Assembly: GCA_007449985.2 (NCBI GenBank)
Contig: VIIQ02000042.1
Coordinates: forward strand, 1 to 64,000
Length of the DNA stretch: 64,000 bases
Direction: 5' to 3'
Origin: Desmodesmus armatus
Lineage: Eukaryota > Chlorophyta > Chlorophyceae > Sphaeropleales > Scenedesmaceae
The notes under the pieces are model-generated. The model was not told where the DNA came from. It saw only the letters and a list, made by a program, of their open reading frames with translations, and ran no database searches. Made by a program: the position numbers and the translations under genes. Below, piece after piece: positions 1 through 13,470 of this stretch. How positions within the stretch are numbered: position 1 is the stretch's first letter; every line of letters begins with the position of its first letter.

Positions 1-56
1 AAAAATTTCTTATAGATATTTGAAATATCATCTTTCACCTTTTTCTCAAAAAAGTT

Positions 57-3000
57 TTGTACCTCCCACAGGGTGAAAAAAGCAATCAATTTCTCTCTTT
101 TCAAAAAGTTGAAAGGAACAATGAAATTTCAAACTTTTCTCACGCCAAATTTTGGAAAATAATCAAATCCGCAAAATTCAGCAAAATCTTCCTAATTTTT
201 TGGTGGGTTCAAAAACTTTTCAAAAATTTTGATTTCTTAGGGTCTTCTCAATTCCAAACTTTGCTGATTTTTCAAACAAGAAACCATTTTCTTTTGTTGG
301 AGAGCAAAAAAAGAATTTTCTTTCTTCGCCTCTGGCAGAAGAACAATTTTTTTTTCAAATATTTCTTTTCTTCTTTTTGGTGCTTTTTCTTTCATTTTGC
401 TGTTTTTTATACACTTTTTAAAATTCCAGAAATTCGAAGTGTTTTCAAATTTACTGTTCTTCTTTTTTCAAAATTTGTATCCAGTTTTTTTCTAGTCTTT
501 TTTTCTATCTATAATATTTTTAAAAGATATACACAAAAGGATTGGCTATTTTAAAATCTTCTTCTTTTTCAAAAGAAAAACTTCAAAAATGAGAAAAACC
601 CATTTTTTCTGTTGATCAAAAGAATTTCTCTTCAGAAAAAGAATTTTTGAATTTGCTTCTTCATATGCCTTTTTCACAAACTTCTCATTCATTTTTATTA
701 GCACAATCAATAAATGGAATCAAAAATGGAAAAAACACAAAATTTGACTCTTTTATTTTTGAGTTTTTTCCTCGCTTTCTTCTTTTTCTGGAAGCATGCA
801 TTCTTTTCTTTCAAGTTCAGACAAATTGACAAATAAGAAAAAGCTTTTTTATCATTTCCCAGCAACTGGAGTTCTTTTTCAAAAAGGAAATAGACCTTTT
901 GCAAATCTTTTATCACAAAAAACAAATTTCAGAGAAATTTTTTCAAAACAAACATGGATAAAAATTTACATTCAGTTTTTGTGTTTCAAATTTCACAAAA
1001 TGATATTTTTTTCAAAAAAAGCTCTTTTTCAAATTTTTATTTGCCCCTTGAAGTTGAAAAAGCAAAATGAATTTTTTTGCTTCTTCTCACAACGTGGTCT
1101 GCAAAGTTCTATGGTACAAAATATTCAATTCTCAAAAACAGAAAAAAATCTTTCACAATTTGCACTCTCATTTCTTGTTTTTGGAAAACAAATTCTTTTT
1201 ATTCCTTATACTCTTTTTCAATTTGCTTCTTCCATTTCTACAAAAATTTTTGAAATTGTTGAAGGTATTTTTTATGCTTTTTATAAATTTTTAGAAAAAC
1301 CAGCTGAATTCATGATTGAATTTATTGCTTTTGTTTTTTTAATTGAATGGTCATCAGATATATTAGGCTTTTTTCCTGATAGTATTGAAAGTTCATTGTG
1401 GAAAAGTTCTCAAAAACTTCTGCGTCCTGTTCGAACAGGAACTTTCTTTTATAGTTTTGGAATTTTTATTTTTGGTACTTCTGCAAAAAGCTTAAGTCAA
1501 AGTTCTTCATTATCGTTTCAAACAAATCAAAGCTTTTCTCTTTTCAATCCTTTTCAATTTCTTCTATCTACTGGATATTTTCAATTTTCGAATTTTGCTG
1601 CCTATGTTCTTCAAAAAAGACTTCTTTATGTTTTTGAAAATATTCCATCTATTCTTCTTCAACCAGATATTGATATTTTGGTTCGCCAAAGAAAAGGTAT
1701 TATTTTTGGGATATTTGGGCAGAAATTTTATTAAAAGCTGCTGAAAAATATAATGTCAATCTTCCTTCATTTGTTACTTTAAAAGAAGAACAAGAACTTT
1801 TTATTGAAAAACTTGTTCGTGATTCTGAATTTTTTAAAACTTTTTCTCACTCTTCATCAAATGAAGAAAATATTTCGAAAAGTTTCTCAGCTTTTTCTGA
1901 TTCTGCACTGCCATCAGCACCACAGAGCCAAAACTTAGGCGGAGATCAAAATTTTATTCTTCAAAATCGTCCATTCAATTTTTATGATTTTTCTTTTTTA
2001 TCTAGAGGAGAGAGCTCTTTATACTCCTCATTATTTCAAAAAGGAAAAAATACCCAAAAATTGCTGCAATTTTCAATATCAAATCTTTTTTCTTTGAGTC
2101 CTTCTGCTCCTATGCACCTGTTTCACAACAAAGGTCCAAATGGAAGACCCTCTGTTTCCTTTTTTCAAGCTCTTGGACAGAAACAATTTGGGCAGGTTGA
2201 AAATTTGAGAGACCAAAGTAGAGTATCAAATTCTTTTCTTCAAAAACAAGGAATGAATGAAAAAGAAAAAACTTTTTTTCCTTTGTTTGGTCCTGAAACT
2301 CCAACTCTGCATTTTCTTCAAAATACTTCTAAAAAGAGTAAGAAATTTTTGAACTTGCATAGCTTTGCTACCGCAGATGATAGTTTAAGTTCATTTCAAA
2401 ATATGAAAAAAATGGATCGTTGGCAGTGTAATCAATATTCAACTTTTCAAAGTCAAGAAACTGATTTCTTTTTAGATATTTATCCTCCAAAATCTTTAAA
2501 ACATGTACATTTTTTAAAATATTATGAACCAGCTCAATACACATTAGGTTCATTCATTTGTCAAATTTATGCAGGTATTTTTCCAAAACAAATTTCAAAA
2601 AATATTTTAGTTGTTGGTGAATCAGGTACAGCAAAAACATTTTTCCTACGTGCTTTAGCAGGAGAAACAGAAATGAAAATTATTACAGAAAATGCTTCTC
2701 GCTATGCAATTGTGCAAAGAGGAGTTGCAGTTGGTATGAAATATTTACGTGATGTTTTGATGCAATTGCATTACAAACCCCTTGTTTTTTTGTTATGGAA
2801 GATTTGCATATAATTGGAGCAAAACGTCCTTTTATGATTTCTGAAAATGAAAATACCCAAAATGTTCAATCTTCTTTTGGTTTAGAACAACAAGAAGTTC
2901 ATGAAACAAATCAAATGATTTATCAATCAAGTCGTCATTCTGTTTCTGATTTCCGACGCCCATATAAAGGTGATTTTTCAATGGGTATTGCAACAAATTA

Positions 3001-5927
3001 TTTTTTACAAACATTCTATTCATCATTTTTTTCAACAGCTGGAACAGAGCAAAACGGAGGATCTTCTCACTCCAGTCATGATTCTTCATTTTATTCTCTT
3101 CACAAAAACAGAGCTTTCAAAATTCTCAATTTTTTGGTGGGAATTTCAGTTCGAGTGTTTGGAACTCTCTTTCTTCTCCTTTACCCATTGATTCTCTTGA
3201 AGCAATTCTTCAAAATACAGGAATTCAAGAAAAAGAAAAAAGCAATTTTGAATCATTTTCAAATAAAAAAAATGTGAAAAAAATTCAAAGTATTTTACAA
3301 TTTTCAAAAGAACAAATTTTTGCACCACCAGCCACATCTCCTTTTACTGTTTTAATGATGAAAGAACAAAAAAAATTAAAACCAAAAAAAATTGTTCAAG
3401 AAACATCTTGGGGTGGATTATCTGCTGATCAAATTCTTCTTTATCAAAAAGAAAGTTCTTCAATTCGAGCAAAAATTGCTGTCCTTGCTGAAAAAACAAT
3501 GAATTTATCTCGTGGAAAATTTGATATGATCACTGATTTTCTTGTTATTATTGATAGTGTTCGATCAAATCGTGGCTTTGTAGTTTTTGGAACAACTCAT
3601 AAACCTTCATCTTTAGACCCTGCTTTACGTCGACCTGGTCGTTTTGATGAAACTCTTCTTTATCTCGTACTCCTAATTTTTTAAATCGTTTTGAAATTTT
3701 CAAAATGAATTTTGAAAATTCTGTTTCGACTTTTGATTTTTTTGATGCAAGTATTTTGACTGAAAATTTTTCTGAAATAGATCTTTTTGATATCTTGTCT
3801 CAAACAAAATTGTCATTTTTTCATAACTATAAATATGATGTTCAAAAATTTTACCCAAGAAGTTCTTTTATTTCTCAATACAAAAACTCAGAGAGTAAGA
3901 CATTTCATGAATTTGAACCAGCAGCTGTTTCTACAGGTGCCTTTCTATCGCACCCTTTTGCAGAGAGACAAAAAGAAAAATTGACAGTTCAAAATCAAGT
4001 CTATTCTCAAATAAGTCCTACAAAAGCTTTTCAAACTCTTTTAAAATCTCCTCTTTTTGAAGATTTTTATACTCAAAAACAATTTATTTCTTCTTCAATG
4101 CAGTACAAATCAAAATCTGAAATTTTGGATAAAAATTTTCCTTTTTCTTTACGTAATTCAAATTTCTTTTTGAATCAATCTTACACTGTCCTTCCAAAAG
4201 GACCTTCACATATGGTAAGTTTGGCTTATTCAAAATTAGGAATTTTTCTTGCAGAATCAAATCTTTTTCATTCTTGCCACTTCGAAAAAGCTTCAGCCAA
4301 TTTTATTCCTAGGCAGAATCATTCATTTGGTGGAGAAGTAAGTGGACATGGCTATCCATTTCCAACTGCTTTTGTACAATTGAACTTAGATATTGAAAAA
4401 AATTCTTCAAAACGTTCCAATTTTCAACAATATTATGCAAATGTATTTTTGATCCAGTTCAAGGACAAAAAATAGAAAAAATTTACAACTTATGGTTTTT
4501 CTGTCTGGAAAAATTGCAGAATTTTTTGTCTGTTCTTCAGAAAATAAAAATCTTTCATCTTTTCAAACCAGTCATTCTCAATTTTGTGTTCCAAACGCCG
4601 AGGCTTTGCCTAGGCAAGATAAACAAACTTTCACTTCAAGTTTTGAGAAAGGTCACATTCCTAATGGAAATGACTCAAAAGTTGGGCCAACTTCTCAGTT
4701 TTATACAGTCGAAAATTCTGTTCTTTTTGAAAAACCTTTTTCATTTTTTTCAAAAAAGTTTGATATTTTTGAGAGTTCAGTTGAAAAAATTTCTCGTTTT
4801 GAGAAAAAAGAGAAAAATTTTTCTCTTCAATCCGGGGACAAAATTGTCAGAGGAGGAAATTTCCCATATAAAAAGAAAAATGTCTTTTCTTCTAAAGGAG
4901 AAGCAAAAATGCTTAAGAGTTCTGCTCAGCAGTCATTACCTGCGTTCAAGAAAGACTTTTATTGGACTGTTTATGGAAATGATGAAACTTGGCGTTTTGC
5001 AACACCTTTTTTACATTCTCTTATTCAAAAACGTTTCTTATTCACAAAAAATTTACTTCTTTCAAAAATGTTATTTTTTGAAAATATGGATCAACGACGA
5101 AAACCACCAAATCCTCCTGCATCTTCTATTTTAATGCCTTCTAAAAAATATGAAAATTTCAAAAGAACAGAAACAGATTTTTTCCAAAAAGCGTATTTTT
5201 CTATTCATGAAAAAATACAAATGCATCAAAAACAAAGATTTTTAAAACAATTATATAATATTCCTGTACAAACATATTTTCGTTCTGAGTTACGAAAAAA
5301 TCATAAAACACTTTTTAGTTCTTCTTTTCAAGAATTTGCTTATTTGGATTCATTTGTTCAAAGATCAAGTTCAAGTCATTCTTATTATAAAAGTATATAC
5401 AAGTTCGTCACAGATTTTCAAATGTAAATCAATGGTGGAATGGAATGTTTCCTGAACATACACGTGAAATGACGTATTTAAGTGATGTTGATTGGAGAAC
5501 AATGTTTGTATCTTCTCCAAACAATAGTCAACAGCAGAATACACAAATAAACCAAGTTGATTCAAATATCAACAAAGGTGAAATTTCTATGAATTTTTCT
5601 GGAGCTCCTCATATGAAAACATTTGAATTTCTTATGGATTTCCCAGATGCAGAGCAATATTACAATCCAAGAAATCGTCGCTGGTTTTTTAAATCAAAGA
5701 GCAATTCTCAATATGCAGAAAAATCAGTTCAAAATTCAACTTTTTGGTCAATTTTTGAAAAAGATTTACAATATGAAATTTTTTCTCATTTTTTAATGGA
5801 ATCTTTTTATGAAAGTTTTTCATATTTTGAGAAAAAAAGAGAAATGCTTGATTTTTTTGTTTTTCATTTACTTTCAAAAGGATTTTTAAAAGAAATTGAT
5901 TTCCTTACAACATTTTCTCGTTTTTAA
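57..5927 (+). CDS. ftsH: FtsH-like AAA-type ATPase (giant plastid ftsH), broken by about nine -1 frame shifts
   Basis: Large plastid FtsH-family protein. Segments visible: a hydrophobic N-terminal part (57-551); Walker A GESGTAKT near 2620-2640; Walker B-like FFVMEDLH near 2785-2810; and a second region of homology with GTTHKPSSLDPALRRPGRFD near 3590-3650. The C-terminal block NQWWNG...LSDVDWRTMF lies near 5425-5505 and the gene ends with TAA at 5925-5927. The protein can only be read by moving back one base about nine times: near 551, 766, 1705, 2757, 3082-3135, 3656-3661, 4448, 4498 and 5390-5405. A TGA also lies in frame at 590-592. At the place where proteolytic FtsH has AYHEAGHAL, this protein reads AYSKLGIFL near 4225-4250, so the zinc site looks lost. 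The true start is unknown and may lie before the window. Family identity is secure. Whether it is functional or a pseudogene cannot be told from DNA alone. Confidence 0.85.
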
Positions 5928-5932
5928 AATTT

Positions 5933-5968
5933 TTTTGTCATATTTCTTGTTAAAGAAATATGACAAAA
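5933..5968 (+). terminator. Stem-loop after ftsH
   Basis: A perfect 15-bp inverted repeat (5933-5947 and 5954-5968) with a 6-nt loop starts 6 bp after the ftsH stop. It probably defines or protects the mRNA 3' end. Confidence 0.6.
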
Positions 5969-6067
5969 TTCAGCAAGTGTATTTTTCTTTTGTCAAAATT
6001 TTATCAGAGAAAAAAGCACATTTTTTTACATTTTTTTTCTAAATTTGTTCTTTTTTCAAAAATTTAT

Positions 6068-6073
6068 TATAAT
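6068..6073 (+). promoter_or_regulatory. Candidate -10 box for atpH
   Basis: A perfect TATAAT lies 48 bp before the atpH start codon, consistent with a bacterial-type plastid promoter. No convincing -35 element precedes it. In such A+T-rich DNA chance matches are common, so this is tentative. Confidence 0.35.
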
Positions 6074-6099
6074 AAAAATGGTTGTTATAATTTTACTGA

Positions 6100-6369
<270 letters not shown>

Positions 6370-6376
6370 TTTTATA

Positions 6377-6426
6377 AATTTTTGAAAAATGTACAGAAAA
6401 AATTTTTTGTACATTTTTCAAAAATT
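6377..6426 (+). terminator. Stem-loop after atpH
   Basis: A 19-bp inverted repeat (6377-6395 and 6408-6426) lies 8 bp after the atpH stop. Confidence 0.6.
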
Positions 6427-6834
6427 GAGAGAAGTCTTTTTCCCTCTTTCTTTTTTCATTTCAGATTTATTAAAGAAAGAAAAGAACAAATTTTTTTACA
6501 AAGAATTTTTTATAAAAAGTCCACCCTAGAAAAGGGTCCAATAAATTTGGTTTCTTTTGTTATTTTTTTAGACAAAAGATTATTTGAAATTGTTGTTTTT
6601 TCCATTCAAATTTGAACTTTAAAGTGTATTTCTTTTTTCTATTCAAAAACTTGAAATATTCTTTTCTCTTGTTCATGGTATTTCATAATTTCTTTTTTCA
6701 ATAGAAACAAATAACAAAAATTTTTCTTGGATATTGGAATTCATCAAAGAAGTTTCTTTTTTTTTGAACAAATTTGAAAACTTTGTTCTTGGAAAATAGA
6801 CTTTTTTTGTCCAAAAAAAAATTTATTTTTATTT
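6427..6834. other. atpH-atpF spacer
   Basis: Very A+T-rich spacer with no recognisable gene. A 77-residue open frame at 6382-6615 overlaps the atpH stem-loop, has no recognisable motif and is not called. Confidence 0.6.
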
Positions 6835-7371
6835 ATGCTTTTTCATTCTTTTGTTTTTGCAAATCTTCCTTTAGCAGAAGGTTTTGGAATTAATACAAAT
6901 ATTTTTGAGACAAACATTATTAACTTAGCAGCAGTTGTTGCTATTGTTGTTTCGTTTGTTGGTCAAAATTTATCTGCTTTATTAGATGAACGTAAAAAAA
7001 CAATTCTTAATAATTTACAAGAAGCAAGTCAAAGAGCTGCTGAAGCAGAAGAACGTTTAAATGCTGCAAAAAGTCAATTAGAATCTGCAAAGAAAAAAGC
7101 AGTTGAAATTCGTGAAGATGGTGTTTTACGTGCAACTCAAGAAATTCAAAATTGTGTTTCTCAACATGAAGAACGTTTATCTAAATTAGAAGAATTCAAA
7201 CAAGAAACTGTGCAGTTCTATCAACAAAAAGCATTTAAACAAGCTTACATGTATGTAATTTCACGCATTATGAGTCGTGTAAAAGAAAGATTACAAAAAG
7301 GTTTAGATGCAACATACCATGTTGTTGTTAATAATTTTTATGTATCTCGTTTTACAGAATATAATCCATAA
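6835..7371 (+). CDS. atpF: ATP synthase CF0 subunit b (subunit I)
   Basis: Encodes the 178-residue peripheral-stalk subunit of thylakoid ATP synthase. It has one N-terminal membrane span (about residues 28-46, INLAAVVAIVVSFVGQNL) followed by DERKK and a long charged coiled coil (about 55-150) rich in Ala, Glu, Lys and Gln, the typical stalk architecture. ATG at 6835 gives the usual length and a short lumenal leader. No intron interrupts it, unlike the land plant gene. The next gene on the strand is psbC after about 700 bp. Confidence 0.95.
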   Translation: MLFHSFVFANLPLAEGFGINTNIFETNIINLAAVVAIVVSFVGQNLSALLDERKKTILNNLQEASQRAAEAEERLNAAKSQLESAKKKAVEIREDGVLRATQEIQNCVSQHEERLSKLEEFKQETVQFYQQKAFKQAYMYVISRIMSRVKERLQKGLDATYHVVVNNFYVSRFTEYNP

Positions 7372-7428
7372 AATTTTTATACCAATTTTTCTATTTTTTG
7401 AATTTGGAAAAATTGGTATAAAAATTTT
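7370..7428 (+). terminator. Long perfect stem-loop after atpF
   Basis: A 22-bp perfect inverted repeat (7370-7391 and 7407-7428) overlaps the atpF stop codon region and has a 15-nt loop. It is one of the longest perfect stems in the window and a strong candidate 3'-end determinant. Confidence 0.65.
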
Positions 7429-7795
7429 TTCTATTGATAGATTTCAAAAAATTTGAGTGTTTATGGTTTTTGCAATTCAAATTGAAAACAGACAAAAGAA
7501 AATTGTTTTTTTCAATAAAGCAAATGATTTTATGATTCTAAACATTTTTTTAGAAACAGACATTTTTTTTTCTTTCTAAAAACAAGTTTTTATTTTTTAA
7601 AAAAGCTTGTTCAAAAAGAATGGGTTCTTTTTTTTGAAAAAATTTTTGAGCTTTTTTTAAAAATTGGTTTTTTAGTCATTGCAAAAAAGTTCTTCCATTT
7701 ATTAAGAAAAAGAGAGATCTGTGCATCCCGCCATTGAGTGGTTATTCTCTTACTTGGCCTGAACAAAACGAAAAACCTGGCAACAGCTGTGGATT
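7429..7795. other. atpF-psbC spacer, A+T-rich part
   Basis: No gene or tRNA recognised. The segment near 7716-7790 has a more balanced base composition but no identifiable structure. Confidence 0.5.
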
Positions 7796-7875
7796 GCCGG
7801 CGTAGCAGAACTTTGCACTCTGCAAAGCTCTGCTACGCCGGCAAAGCGGTGCAAAGCAAAGCTTTGCGGAGGCTA
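7796..7875. repeat. GC-rich palindromic dispersed repeat
   Basis: A near-perfect 22-bp inverted repeat (7796-7817 and 7821-7842, one G-T pair, 3-nt loop) made of the gccggcgtagcagagctttgca unit is followed by ggtgcaaagc-type motifs. The same unit recurs near 20284, 26812, 28502 and 43528. It is the clearest complete hairpin copy of this repeat family. Confidence 0.85.
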
Positions 7876-8025
7876 AGATTTGTGAAGATTCTTCCTTTGA
7901 TGGAAGGGAATACAGAAAAAAATATTTTTATTTGAAAAGATAGACAAAATCTTCTTTTTTCTCTCAACCCAAAAATGAAAATAAAAATTTTTTTTTTGAA
8001 CATTGTCAATTATGATAAATTTTGA

Positions 8026-10744
<2,719 letters not shown>

Positions 10745-10787
10745 TTTTTTGTGTATACTGCTTTTGTAGATGCATAAATTTTTTTAT

Positions 10788-10827
10788 AAATTTCTCAAAG
10801 TTTGAAAATTTAAACTTTGAGAAATTT
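10788..10827 (+). terminator. Stem-loop after psbC
   Basis: A 16-bp perfect inverted repeat (10788-10803 and 10812-10827), 44 bp after the psbC stop. Confidence 0.6.
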
Positions 10828-11332
10828 TTATTGACTATAAAAAATATTTTTATAAAAATAAAGTGGACTCAAAAATAAATAGAAAAACAAATGCATTTCA
10901 ATTTTGCTATTTTTCTATTTAAACTTTTTCTTTCTTTTTTAAAACATTATGAAAAACTTTAAAAAGTCTTTCATAATAATATTTTCATTTAAAAACCAAA
11001 ACTTTTCAGTTTTTTCATGTATCTTTATTTTTTCTGTTATCTTTGAAAAAAAATTTCTCTATTTTTTTTTGAATATCAAAAGAAATTATTTATAAGTTTT
11101 TTTAAGTTTCTTTACTGAAAAAACATTTTTTATTCTCTCATTTTATGAACAGATAAATTTTTTGAATCTCAATTGAAATTATAGTCATACAAGGATGAAT
11201 TCAAAAAAAAATTTCTTTAACAAAGAGAGTTTTTTGAATTCAGAAGAAAGAAAAATGAAATTGAGTTATAGAGAGAGAAAAGGGATATAATTTTATAAAT
11301 AAAGGTTATAGTTTTAATGTATTGAATAAAAT
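10828..11332. other. psbC-rRNA spacer
   Basis: About 500 bp of very A+T-rich sequence with no gene recognised. It probably holds the upstream part of the rRNA operon control region. Confidence 0.6.
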
Positions 11333-11360
11333 TTGACAAAATTTTTAAATTTGATAAATT
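11333..11360 (+). promoter_or_regulatory. Candidate rRNA operon promoter
   Basis: TTGACA at 11333-11338, then TAAATT at 11355-11360 with a 16-bp spacer, about 115 bp before the 16S gene. The -35 box is perfect and the -10 is weak. It is the only good TTGACA I noticed in this spacer. Confidence 0.4.
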
Positions 11361-11475
11361 ATGAATTACTGAATGTTCAAAAAAAATATTAATAAATCTT
11401 CAAATTTGAGTTTTAAATTCATTTGAATTATTAATAAAAAATATTTGTATAAAAAATATACAAAAAGAAAAATTT

Positions 11476-11747
11476 CAATGGAGAGTTTGATCCTGGCTCA
11501 GGACGAACGCTGGCGGTATGCCTAACACATGCAAGTCGAACGAGATTCTTTTTTTGTTTACAAAGAAAGAATTGCAGTGGCGGACGGGTGAGGAACACGT
11601 AAGAACTTACCTTTTGGCGGGGGATAACAACGGGAAACTGTTGCTAATACCCCATAACGCTGAGGAGCGAAAGGGAAACTGCCAAAAGAGAGGCTTGCGT
11701 CTGATTAGCTAGTTGGAGGAGGTAAATGCTCCCCAAGGCGACGATCA

Positions 11748-11827
<80 letters not shown>

Positions 11828-11936
11828 TTTCCACAATGGGCGAAAGCCTGATGGAGCAATACCGCGTGAAGGATGAAGGATCGTGGTCCGTAAACTTCTT
11901 TTCTTAACGAAGAAATTCTGACGGTAGTTAAGGAAT

Positions 11937-11981
<45 letters not shown>

Positions 11982-12322
11982 TGCAAGCGTTGTCCGGAAT
12001 GATTGGGCGTAAAGCATCTGTAGGTGGTTCTTAAAGTCGACTGTTAAAGCCCAGGGCTCAACTTTGGATAAGCGGTCGAGTACTTAGGGACTTGAGTATG
12101 GTAGGGGTAGAGGGAATTCCTAGTGGAGCGGTGAAATGCACAGAGATTAGGAAGAACACCAAAGGCGAAGGCACTCTACTGGGCCATGACTGACACTGAG
12201 AGATGAAAGTTGGGGGCGCGAAAAGGATTAGATACCCTTGTAGTCCCAACCGTAAACGATGGATACTAAGTGCTGACAAAATCAGTGCTGTAGCTAACGC
12301 GTTAAGTATCCCGCCTGGGGAG

Positions 12323-12359
<37 letters not shown>

Positions 12360-12494
12360 AACTGGCACAAGCGGTGGATTATGCGGTTTAATTCGATGAT
12401 ACACGAAGAACCTTACCAGGGATTGACATGTTCAGAACTTTTGAGAGATTGAAAGGTGCCCTTATCTTTGATTTGGGAGCTGAAACACAGGTGG

Positions 12495-12528
<34 letters not shown>

Positions 12529-12736
12529 CGAGTTAAGTCTTTGAACGAGCGCAACCCTTGTCTTTTGTTACCACTCCTTTATGGAGGACTCAAAAGAGAC
12601 TGCCGGTGTAAACCGGAGGAAGGAGAGGATGACGTCAAGTCAGCATGCCCCTTACATCCTGGGCTACACGCGTAATACAATGGCAAAGACAATAGGACGC
12701 GAACCCGCGAGGGGGAGCAAATCTAGTAAACTTTGT

Positions 12737-12775
<39 letters not shown>

Positions 12776-12996
12776 CCGGAATCGCTAGTAATCGCCGGTC
12801 AGCTATACGGCGGTGAATACGTTCCCCAGTTTTGTACACACCGCCCGTCACATGCTGGGAGCCATCTTGTCCCGAAGACAGGTTGCCAACCTCACCCCTC
12901 CGGGGAAGGAAGCGAATGTCAACGGTTGGGTTGGTGACTAATATGAAGTCGTAACAAGGTATCCGTACTGGAAGGTGTGGATGGAAAACCTATTTT
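11476..12996 (+). rRNA. rrs: 16S ribosomal RNA
   Basis: Starts at the conserved gagagtttgatcctggctca and contains the universal 530 loop (gtgccagcagccgcggtaata), ggattagataccc near 12225, and the decoding-site region gtacacaccgcccgtcac near 12833. The helix 45 GGAA tetraloop is at 12970-12975. The 3' end reads GGAAAACCTATTTT where the usual sequence is GGATCACCTCCTTT, so the CCTCC anti-Shine-Dalgarno core is missing. The exact 3' end cannot be fixed from DNA. It is the first gene of a canonical operon with trnI and trnA in the spacer and 23S and 5S following. Confidence 0.97.
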
Positions 12997-13148
12997 TTTC
13001 ATATATTCTTTCAATGAATATATATATTTTTTTCTTCTAAAAAACAACTTTCTGCCAGTTTTGTCCTCTGAGGGAAAACTTAGGCATCTGTACAACGCCG
13101 GCGAAGCAGAGCTTTGGCGATGGGGTGCAGGTTGTTTTTTAGAAGAAA

Positions 13149-13222
13149 GGACCCTTAGCTCAGTTGGTTAGAGCGCACGCTTGATAAGCGTGAGGTCACT
13201 GGTTCAAGTCCAGTATGGTCCA
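13149..13222 (+). tRNA. trnI-GAU: tRNA-Ile (GAU)
   Basis: Cloverleaf with anticodon GAT in loop cttgataag and T arm ggttcaagtcc, located in the 16S-23S spacer as in most plastids. The acceptor has one C-T mismatch. CCA happens to follow the discriminator in the DNA. No intron. Confidence 0.95.
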
Positions 13223-13311
13223 CCACCTTTCTCTTCTATGTTTTCTTTACAAGAAAAGAAAGAGTTCTTGCTGTCTGCCAGGGTAGATCTGGGACTCAGA
13301 GAGAGCAAAAA

Positions 13312-13384
13312 GGGAATATAGCTCAGTTGGTAGAGCACTGCCTTTGCAAGGCAGGGGCCGAGGGTTCGAATCCCTCTATTTCCA
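13312..13384 (+). tRNA. trnA-UGC: tRNA-Ala (UGC)
   Basis: Anticodon TGC in cctttgcaagg, acceptor GGGAATA paired with TATTTCC, T arm gggttcgaatccc. Second spacer tRNA of the rRNA operon. No intron. Confidence 0.96.
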
Positions 13385-13394
13385 CCCTTCTTTT

Positions 13395-13470
13395 TGTCCG
13401 CAAAGCGGAGCGCAGCAATCCGCAAAGCGGTGCAAAGCGGGCCTTTTGCTCCCATTAGGCGAAGCAAAAG
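13395..13470. repeat. GC-rich repeat in the 16S-23S spacer
   Basis: Copies of gcaaagcgg and ggtgcaaagcgg motifs of the dispersed family lie between trnA and 23S, so the repeat has entered the rRNA transcription unit. Confidence 0.75.
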
